Part shown: positions 32,686-37,936 of the stretch, piece after piece
Position numbering within the stretch: position 1 is the stretch's first letter
Layout of the letters: each line of letters begins with the position of its first letter
Source of the DNA: Methanomicrobiaceae archaeon
GTDB taxonomy: Archaea > Halobacteriota > Methanomicrobia > Methanomicrobiales > Methanomicrobiaceae
Assembly (NCBI GenBank): GCA_016928355.1
Contig: JAFGKW010000001.1
Location: 1 to 37,936 of the forward strand
Direction: 5' to 3'
Length of the DNA stretch: 37,936 nt
Notes under the pieces: generated by a model
Told to the model about the DNA's origin: nothing
Databases searched by the model: none
What the model saw: only the letters and a program-made list of their open reading frames with translations
Program-made: the position numbers and the translations under genes

Positions 32686-34388
32686 AATATCTCCAGTGTC
32701 CTAAGCCTGTTCAGTGCGGCGCAGAATTCGGCTTTCCTGAAAGAGTCCAGGTCGCCCCTGATTCCCGGGTAAATCACATCAAGCCCGGAATTTGTTATAT
32801 CATCCAGAACCATCCCGGCAATCTCCATAATGTCCCTCTCACCATCCATATATTTCAGGGAGTAATGGAGAGCGAATCCTATCGCCCGGAGCTGGCTTTT
32901 ACCGGTAACCTGTTCAACTGCAGACATATCGATCCTTTCATAACCGAACTCGATCCTGCCGGTCTCTTTGACTGATATTTTTACAGGCCTTTTCCCCTTA
33001 CCCGCATTTATGCTTCTCCTGTCAGGAACTCTTGAAAAATACGGAAAACCTTCTTCCTGCCCTTCAGGTGTACGCTTTTCCCGGTCCTGCTTTGCGATAT
33101 CCTTCGCTTTTTTCGTTACATCAAAGGGGTGGTAATCCTTCATACAGATCACGGTATCAGCCACATCGATATAATCCCCGCATCCGCCGGCAACCACAAC
33201 AGATGAGATCCCAAAGTCATCGTACAACTCCCTGATCCTGTCGATGAATGGTGTAATCGGTTCATTTTCTTTTGAGATCAGTTTCTGCATTCTTTTGTCG
33301 CGAATCATAAAATTCGTTGCAGAAGTATCCTCGTCGATCAGGAAGACTTTTGCCCCGGCTTCAATCGATTCGATGATGTTTGCAGCCTGCGAAGTGCTTC
33401 CGCTTGCATTGTCGGTTGAAAACCGCCGGGAATCCTCACGGAAGGGAAGGTTGCTGATGAAAGGCGAGATGTCTACCGATTCGATTCTCCTCCCGTCTTC
33501 GGAGCGTATTTTAACTGCATCCGGATCTGTGACGATGAACTCCCTTCCGTCGCCGGGGATATGGGGATAAATGCCTCTCTCGATTGCCCTGAGCAGTGTC
33601 GATTTGCCATGATAGCCGCCGCCGGTAATCAGCGTGACACCTTCAGGAATTCCCATCCCTGATATGATGCCGGAGTAAGGGGTATCGAAGGTGACTCTCA
33701 GGCTTTCAGCGCTTGAAAAAGGGACGGCAGTCCCGAAGGCCATCGGCCGGTCATCGATCCCGCTTCTCCTCGGGAGATGTGCACCGTCGGCGACAAACGC
33801 AATCAGGTCTGCATCCTTCAGTCCCGAACGGATAAACTCCGCATCCTCGTAATGCCGGACGTGATTACAAAGGGCGTCTTTATCGTTTTTTTCATAATAC
33901 AGAGATAGTGCGACGACTTCAGGTATTATCCCGAGAAGCATCTCCGCCGCCGCAGCCGAATCGATTCTCCTTCCTCTTGCAGGAAGGCCGATAAAGAACC
34001 GTACCTCTGTTGAATCAGCCTTTTTTACGACGGAAGATCTCTTAATTATCTCCTGTCCCGGGGGATCGATATAGATGATCCCGCTCTTTCCGCTCCCTTT
34101 TTTTCCGCCTGATTTTTTCTTCAGGGCGGTTTCGAAAACTCTTGCAATATAATCATCAAATGCCGTTATCCGATCTGTATTTTCAAAAAACCAGTCCGGA
34201 AACTTCGAGACATCGTCGGAAATCCTGACCCTGATCCTGCTTGGGGATGCAAATGGATCGCCCTGTATGTGATCAAGTATAAGAGAAAAATCCCCGAAGT
34301 CATGCGGGCCTTTGAGATCTTTGTATGCAGGATAGCTTTTGTTGTTGATTCTCTGCAGGGCTTTCTTTAACCCGGGGCATTCAGGCAT
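32682..34388 (-). CDS. ABC-class ATPase of COG3044 type
   Basis: A 568-residue protein. P-loop ITGGGYHGKSTLL (G256-T264), Walker B KVFLIDEDTSATNF (about 347-360), and a signature-like DNASGSTSQAANI lie in the middle, inside a large N-terminal extension (1-240) and a C-terminal region. This arrangement matches the predicted ABC-class ATPases (COG3044, PF09818). A trypanosome member, MRB1590, is known to work in mitochondrial RNA editing and to bind RNA. KKKSGGKKGSGKSG (90-103) is a basic, flexible segment. It is coupled to an RNase III-like gene by a 4 bp overlap, which supports an RNA function. It starts with MPECPGLKKALQRI, the typical N-terminus. Confidence 0.85.
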   Translation of the reverse strand: MPECPGLKKALQRINNKSYPAYKDLKGPHDFGDFSLILDHIQGDPFASPSRIRVRISDDVSKFPDWFFENTDRITAFDDYIARVFETALKKKSGGKKGSGKSGIIYIDPPGQEIIKRSSVVKKADSTEVRFFIGLPARGRRIDSAAAAEMLLGIIPEVVALSLYYEKNDKDALCNHVRHYEDAEFIRSGLKDADLIAFVADGAHLPRRSGIDDRPMAFGTAVPFSSAESLRVTFDTPYSGIISGMGIPEGVTLITGGGYHGKSTLLRAIERGIYPHIPGDGREFIVTDPDAVKIRSEDGRRIESVDISPFISNLPFREDSRRFSTDNASGSTSQAANIIESIEAGAKVFLIDEDTSATNFMIRDKRMQKLISKENEPITPFIDRIRELYDDFGISSVVVAGGCGDYIDVADTVICMKDYHPFDVTKKAKDIAKQDREKRTPEGQEEGFPYFSRVPDRRSINAGKGKRPVKISVKETGRIEFGYERIDMSAVEQVTGKSQLRAIGFALHYSLKYMDGERDIMEIAGMVLDDITNSGLDVIYPGIRGDLDSFRKAEFCAALNRLRTLEIL

Positions 34389-34474
34389 TATAGAGTGTTA
34401 CGCCGGCAGGAGGTTTAGTGTTTTTTGAAAAAATCAGGATTTCGTGTAATTTTTAAATCATAAATCATTCGAAT

Positions 34475-34641
34475 GGAGGGATAACCATCTCTCCCGGCCA
34501 GGGCTACCTGGAAGGATATTTTCTAACCGGGCTATCACAACAGCGTAAATTTCGCAGAAATTTGCGCAAGGGTTGCCCCTAAGGGGCTTATGCCCTATCA
34601 AAGGTCCCGGACAGCCCGGATACAGGATTGTTGTTCAATCC
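34475..34641 (+). ncRNA. Candidate structured RNA of about 170 nt
   Basis: Six stems lie in 167 bases. (1) GGAGGGAT/ATCTCTCC, 34475-34494, loop AACC, one G-U. (2) CCAGG-GCTA-CCTGG, 34498-34511. (3) A closing stem CCGGGCT (34527-34533) with AGCCCGG (34613-34619). Inside it are (4) an 11 bp hairpin, GCGTAAATTTC (34543-34553) and GAAATTTGCGC (34557-34567) with one U-G, loop GCA, and (5) AGGG/CCCT with nested GCCCC-TAA-GGGGC, 34569-34596. (6) GGATTG-TTGTT-CAATCC, 34625-34641. Both wobble pairs are G-U only on the plus strand; on the minus strand they would be A-C. TATA-like TTTTTAAAT lies at 34450-34458, about 20-25 bp before stem 1. No plus-strand gene follows. The family is not recognised; SRP, RNase P and tRNA patterns do not fit. 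Confidence 0.6.
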
Positions 34642-34720
34642 ATGCGATTGATATAACGGCATTCGGCCGGAGAGAACAAGACTAAAGAGTGTAAAATAAA
34701 AAGATCTTCTATTAAAAAAA

Positions 34721-35113
34721 TCACGCATAGCCGGTTACTTCATATTTGATCTCGGTGGATTTCTCCACGCATTCATCCCCGTGTTCGATCATCTCATTAA
34801 TTCTCTTCTCAAGTATCTTCGGGTAAACAGCCCCGACAAGCTCCTGGACCGGCCGGCCGCCGCAGAAGAATTTGAATGTCGGGGTCGCCATCACTCCGAA
34901 CTTCTCGCCGATCCAGACCGAATCGGCAATATTCAGCATCCCGAAGTTCATCTTCTCATGATACTTCTGTGCATATTCCTCAAAATAGGGTTTTATCGTT
35001 CTGCAATGAGGACAGGTTTCACTGTAAAACATTACTACTACAGGCTTTTCCGTCTTCTCCACAAAATTTTCCCAGTTCAGGTCGTTTAATCCGGTTATGA
35101 AGGTGGTTTCCAT
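34721..35113 (-). CDS. Thioredoxin-family protein with CPHC active site
   Basis: A 130-residue protein with a thioredoxin fold. FYSETCPHCRTI carries the redox pair C34 and C37, and MATPTFKFF contains the conserved cis-proline. The CPHC active site differs from the usual CGPC and is more like DsbA-type oxidising proteins, so it may have a higher redox potential. No signal peptide is present, so it acts in the cytoplasm. A further cysteine lies in the C-terminal extension (C115). It is monocistronic; the short spacer on its 3' side leads to the structured-RNA region. Specific partner unknown. Confidence 0.88.
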   Translation of the reverse strand: METTFITGLNDLNWENFVEKTEKPVVVMFYSETCPHCRTIKPYFEEYAQKYHEKMNFGMLNIADSVWIGEKFGVMATPTFKFFCGGRPVQELVGAVYPKILEKRINEMIEHGDECVEKSTEIKYEVTGYA

Positions 35114-35208
35114 ATATAAGCCGCTCCTGTATTATGGTAACACAGAATACTTCCCCTGATTATAATAAAGATAACTGTAGCGGGATCCGGGTCACTATTG
35201 TATAAAAT

Positions 35209-35655
35209 TCAGTTCAGCTCTTTTTTAAGATATATCATATCATTAAGCAGAACACCCGAATCGTAGATGGGATGGTCATAGTTATCTGTAAAAAAATTCC
35301 TGACCGTATGGGAATATTCAAACCCGCATTTTCCATAAAACGACCTGATCCATAAAACATCCCCCGTCCCGACGTACATTATATCGCCCCTGCTCCTGTA
35401 ATGATCAAAGATGAACCTGACAAGATATTCCCCGTAACCCTTCCCCTGAAAATTCTCATATGTGGCGATATTTTTTAACTCGAAAGTCCTCTCTTCAATC
35501 TCTGCAACGACACAGGCGGATTTCAGGTCCCCGTCATATAATACAAACATATCGCCTTCTTCAAGATATCTGTCGATCATGTCCTCCTGTTCGTCTCCGA
35601 GTAGAAGGAGATCAAGGAACTGTTTCTTATTGGAAAAAACCTGTAAAATTTCCAT
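35209..35655 (-). CDS. GNAT-family N-acetyltransferase
   Basis: A 148-residue protein. The acetyl-CoA-binding loop is NFQGKGYGEYLVRFIF (Q-x-x-G-x-G), after the beta-strand TFELKNIATYE. The C-terminal part WIRSFYGKCGFEYSHTV is the typical end of a GNAT domain, with a substrate-side tail. The acceptor (protein, amine or metabolite) cannot be told. It lies 14 bp downstream of the flavin-type gene at 36146-35670 on the same strand, so the two are probably co-transcribed. Confidence 0.85.
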   Translation of the reverse strand: MEILQVFSNKKQFLDLLLLGDEQEDMIDRYLEEGDMFVLYDGDLKSACVVAEIEERTFELKNIATYENFQGKGYGEYLVRFIFDHYRSRGDIMYVGTGDVLWIRSFYGKCGFEYSHTVRNFFTDNYDHPIYDSGVLLNDMIYLKKELN

Positions 35656-35669
35656 ATAAGGAAAAAAAA

Positions 35670-36146
35670 TCAGAGATTTTTAAGGGCCACGATATCCGTA
35701 ACCCCGGTGAGTTTCCAGATATTCGATCTCTCCTCGGTTGCAATCGATTCGATTGGGTCCGAAGGGTCGTGACCGAGCGCGGCAAGAATATTTGGAGAAA
35801 GATGTTTTTCAGTAATCATATCAACAAACATCTGCCTGACCTGTTTCTTTGTAATCGAATCCTCTTCCTGCACCAGGTATCCCTGCATCGTGACAAAGTT
35901 ATAGCATGAAAGGTCGGATGAATATCTCTCGACCTCAACACAGACATAGGGATTCAGTTTATAAAGATTGTTTTTTCTCCCGTATTTTGTCGAGAGGAAA
36001 TATAGGAATTTGCCATCGAAAACGTAGAGGAAAGGAGCCATATAAGGGTGTTTTTCGCCCTGAAAAGCGATCCGGCAAATGTATCCTTCTTCAATCAGTC
36101 TGTTGTACTCTTCCTTCTCCATTGGAGGTATCTTGATAACGTCCAT
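35670..36146 (-). CDS. Pyridoxamine 5'-phosphate oxidase-related flavin split-barrel protein (NimA-like)
   Basis: A 158-residue protein. The start IKIPPMEKEEYNRLIEEGYI, then CRIAFQGEKHPYMAPFLYVFDGKFLYFLS, then GRKNNLYKLNPYVCVEVERY, and FVTMQGYLV are typical of the PNPOx-like split-barrel family that includes nitroimidazole reductases. These bind FMN, heme or F420, and reduce small molecules. The C-terminal region WKLTGVTDIVALKNL is the usual final strand. The gene is transcribed ahead of the GNAT gene with a 14 bp gap. The natural substrate is unknown. Confidence 0.85.
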   Translation of the reverse strand: MDVIKIPPMEKEEYNRLIEEGYICRIAFQGEKHPYMAPFLYVFDGKFLYFLSTKYGRKNNLYKLNPYVCVEVERYSSDLSCYNFVTMQGYLVQEEDSITKKQVRQMFVDMITEKHLSPNILAALGHDPSDPIESIATEERSNIWKLTGVTDIVALKNL

Positions 36147-36287
36147 CCTGCAACTCCTTCAATCCAATATTGAAGTGTCAACACATTAAGACATAAATAT
36201 TTGCATTATTAAAAACGTGTAAAACGTAGATCTCCGCCATTCAGAATACACTTTTCCCAGCAAAAAAATGATAATAACCTAAATCAA

Positions 36288-36299
36288 TTCTTATAAGAA
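36288..36299 (+). promoter_or_regulatory. TATA box of the pyrophosphatase gene inside a perfect palindrome
   Basis: TTCTTATAAGAA is fully palindromic and contains TTATAAG about 23-29 bp before the ATG at 36320, giving a nearly leaderless transcript. The palindrome may simply reflect a symmetric TATA element. Confidence 0.5.
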
Positions 36300-36319
36300 C
36301 CAAAATTACTGGACGAGCC

Positions 36320-37936
36320 ATGAATGAAATATATGTTATCGGCCATAAAAATCCGGACACAGATTCAATATGCAGTGCAATCGCCTACGCAGGTTTTCTG
36401 AATGCAAAGGGAGACGGAGAGCATATTGCAGCCAGATGCGGACCACTGACCGAAGAGACCCGTTTTGCACTGGATTACTTCGGTGTCGGTGAACCTCTCT
36501 ATATCGATAGCGTCGAGGCATGTATTGCCGATCTCCCGCAGATATATTCCTTCAGTGCAGAGGAGAACATTCCAACGATTGATATAATCTCCATAATGGA
36601 TGATAATAATGTCCGAAATATCCCGATAACCGACTCGGAAGGAAACCTTAAGGGACTTATCAGTGAATATGGCCTTGCACAGGCCTATGTGAGGCGTGAC
36701 AAGATCGAACAGCTGTCTATAACTCCTATCAAACTTGATACCCTGAAGAGGATACTGCATGCGGAGATCATCGTTCCTTCAGGAGATCTTCTTGAAGGCA
36801 GGGTCTATATCGCAATCGACGCACTTCATGTAACACTTTCCAGGCTGACTAAGAATGATGTGGCAATAGTCGGAGATAACGAGCCCGCACAACTCGCACT
36901 GATATCTGCGGGGATTGCGGCTTTAATCATCGCTGACGGCGCACCTGTCGGTGAAAGGGTCAAAAAGGCTGCAGAAGAGAAAGGAGTTGCTCTGCTGTCA
37001 ACAAATCTTGATGCATTCGGGGTTGGCAAAATGATCAATCTCTCCCTTCCTGCGAGCCATATTATGGCAACTGATGTGCCCACAATCTCGATGGACGATT
37101 CAATCGATTATGCCAAGCAGCTGGTCTCAAATTCAAGGTACAGGACGGCATGCGTTACAGACCAAAACGGGAAATACCTTGGCATGATCTCAAGAAACAC
37201 CTTCCTTGAAGAGGTGGCTAAACAGGTCATTCTTCTTGACCACAACGAATTCGGGCAGGCGGTCGATGGAATAGAAAAAGCCGATATCCTTGAAATTATC
37301 GATCATCACAGGATAGGAACTATATCAACACTCAAGCCAATCTGCTTCATAAATGAACCTGTTGGATCCACCTGTACGATAATCGCATCGAAGTATCTCA
37401 AAAGCGAAACAGAGATCAGCCGCGGAATCGCGGGAATCCTGCTATCAGGGATTTTATCAGATACGATGGTCCTCCGCCTGTCAACGACGACGGAGAAGGA
37501 CAGGGAGATGGTGGAGAAGCTCTCCGTGATTGCCGGGATTGATCCTGTGGAATATGGAACAGAACTGATAAAAAGAGGGATGAATCCTGAAGGAGAGGAT
37601 ATTGAGACACTCCTGATGAGAGATACGAAAAGGTACGAGCTCTACGGGAAAAAGATGATAATATCACAGATAATGATCCCGACATTTGATTATTCCCGTG
37701 AGAACTCTGAAGAGATAATGAAAACCTCAAAAAAGATCAGGACAAGCAGCGGTGTGGATATTTTTGCAGTTCTATTAACAAGCGTGTTTGAAAATTCCAG
37801 TGAACTCTACATCATTGCAGATGATGTTGTCCTCTCAAAGACCGGAGCCGTAAAGCAGCCGATAGTCCTTGATGGAATGATGTCGAGGAAGAACGACTTC
37901 ATACCATGGTTCGGGCAGATTCTCAGGAATTTATAA
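36320..37936 (+). CDS. ppaC: Manganese-dependent inorganic pyrophosphatase with CBS and DRTGG domains
   Basis: A 538-residue protein, complete to TAA at the window end. DHH-type metal motifs are GHKNPDTDS (H9, D13, D15), LLDHNE (D307) and IIDHH (D328-H330), as in family II pyrophosphatases. Between them is a regulatory insert: a CBS motif pair (about 80-125 and 250-300) around a DRTGG-like region (about 130-240), which in other members binds AMP/ATP or diadenosine polyphosphates. The C-terminal DHHA2 domain (about 400-538) covers the substrate. It removes pyrophosphate made by biosynthesis. Its regulation by adenine nucleotides fits an energy-sensing role near a phosphate locus, although it is a separate transcription unit. 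Confidence 0.93.
   Translation: MNEIYVIGHKNPDTDSICSAIAYAGFLNAKGDGEHIAARCGPLTEETRFALDYFGVGEPLYIDSVEACIADLPQIYSFSAEENIPTIDIISIMDDNNVRNIPITDSEGNLKGLISEYGLAQAYVRRDKIEQLSITPIKLDTLKRILHAEIIVPSGDLLEGRVYIAIDALHVTLSRLTKNDVAIVGDNEPAQLALISAGIAALIIADGAPVGERVKKAAEEKGVALLSTNLDAFGVGKMINLSLPASHIMATDVPTISMDDSIDYAKQLVSNSRYRTACVTDQNGKYLGMISRNTFLEEVAKQVILLDHNEFGQAVDGIEKADILEIIDHHRIGTISTLKPICFINEPVGSTCTIIASKYLKSETEISRGIAGILLSGILSDTMVLRLSTTTEKDREMVEKLSVIAGIDPVEYGTELIKRGMNPEGEDIETLLMRDTKRYELYGKKMIISQIMIPTFDYSRENSEEIMKTSKKIRTSSGVDIFAVLLTSVFENSSELYIIADDVVLSKTGAVKQPIVLDGMMSRKNDFIPWFGQILRNL

Noticed and set aside
34475-34641. A riboswitch for the minus-strand ATPase gene
   Set aside because: The wobble pairs form only in the plus-strand RNA and the region is about 90-250 bp from the ATPase start; kept as a lower-ranked alternative.

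Overview
The window looks like chromosomal DNA from a methanogenic archaeon, most likely a marine or brackish member of the Methanomicrobiales (Methanoplanus/Methanolacinia-like). This is an inference. It rests on TATA-type promoters, an N-terminal AbrB domain on a PhoU protein, PAS/response-regulator signalling proteins of a methanogen style, and the ablA-ablB pair, which makes the methanogen osmolyte N-epsilon-acetyl-beta-lysine. No rRNA or methanogenesis gene is present to fix the species.

Positions 1-4170 are an accessory island, mosaic in composition by eye. A GC-rich minus-strand operon (primase-polymerase-like protein, cut by the window edge, plus two unknown genes) lies next to very AT-rich DNA. 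The AT-rich part holds a Doc/Fic toxin-like gene, a 57-residue partner, a serine-dehydrogenase-type protease broken by one in-frame UAA, and the C-terminal remnant of a tyrosine recombinase.

Positions 4268-9832 have a mirror-like layout. Two nearly identical small CxxC-x17-CxxC zinc proteins with conserved leaders face inward. Inside them lie two paralogous HExxH membrane proteins, also facing inward, around a MscS channel. A beta-lactamase-fold serine hydrolase lipoprotein and a small basic protein lie on the right side. Positions 10092-13680 hold moaB, a lipoprotein, tRNA-Arg(GCG), a decayed stretch, and a solute-binding-domain/PAS sensor without a kinase ATPase domain.

Positions 14033-18684 hold ablAB, a two-cupin lipoprotein, and a divergent pair: a likely ribbon-helix-helix protein and a metallophosphoesterase. 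Three GTTAC/GTAAC palindromes spaced exactly 31 bp precede the pair.

Positions 18685-32189 form a phosphate/polyphosphate locus. An AbrB-PhoU regulator diverges from pstS, fused pstC-pstA, pstB, phoU, ppk1, a CHAD-metallophosphoesterase fusion, a stand-alone HD protein and ppx/gppA, followed by a response-regulator/HATPase protein. Together these would import phosphate, sense it, store it as polyphosphate and hydrolyse it again.

Positions 32206-37936 hold an RNase III-like gene overlapping a COG3044 ABC-class ATPase gene, a compact multi-hairpin region that is the best candidate for an undescribed RNA (34475-34641, probably plus strand), a thioredoxin, a GNAT acetyltransferase, a flavin-type split-barrel protein and a CBS/DRTGG-containing manganese-dependent pyrophosphatase, which fits the phosphate theme.
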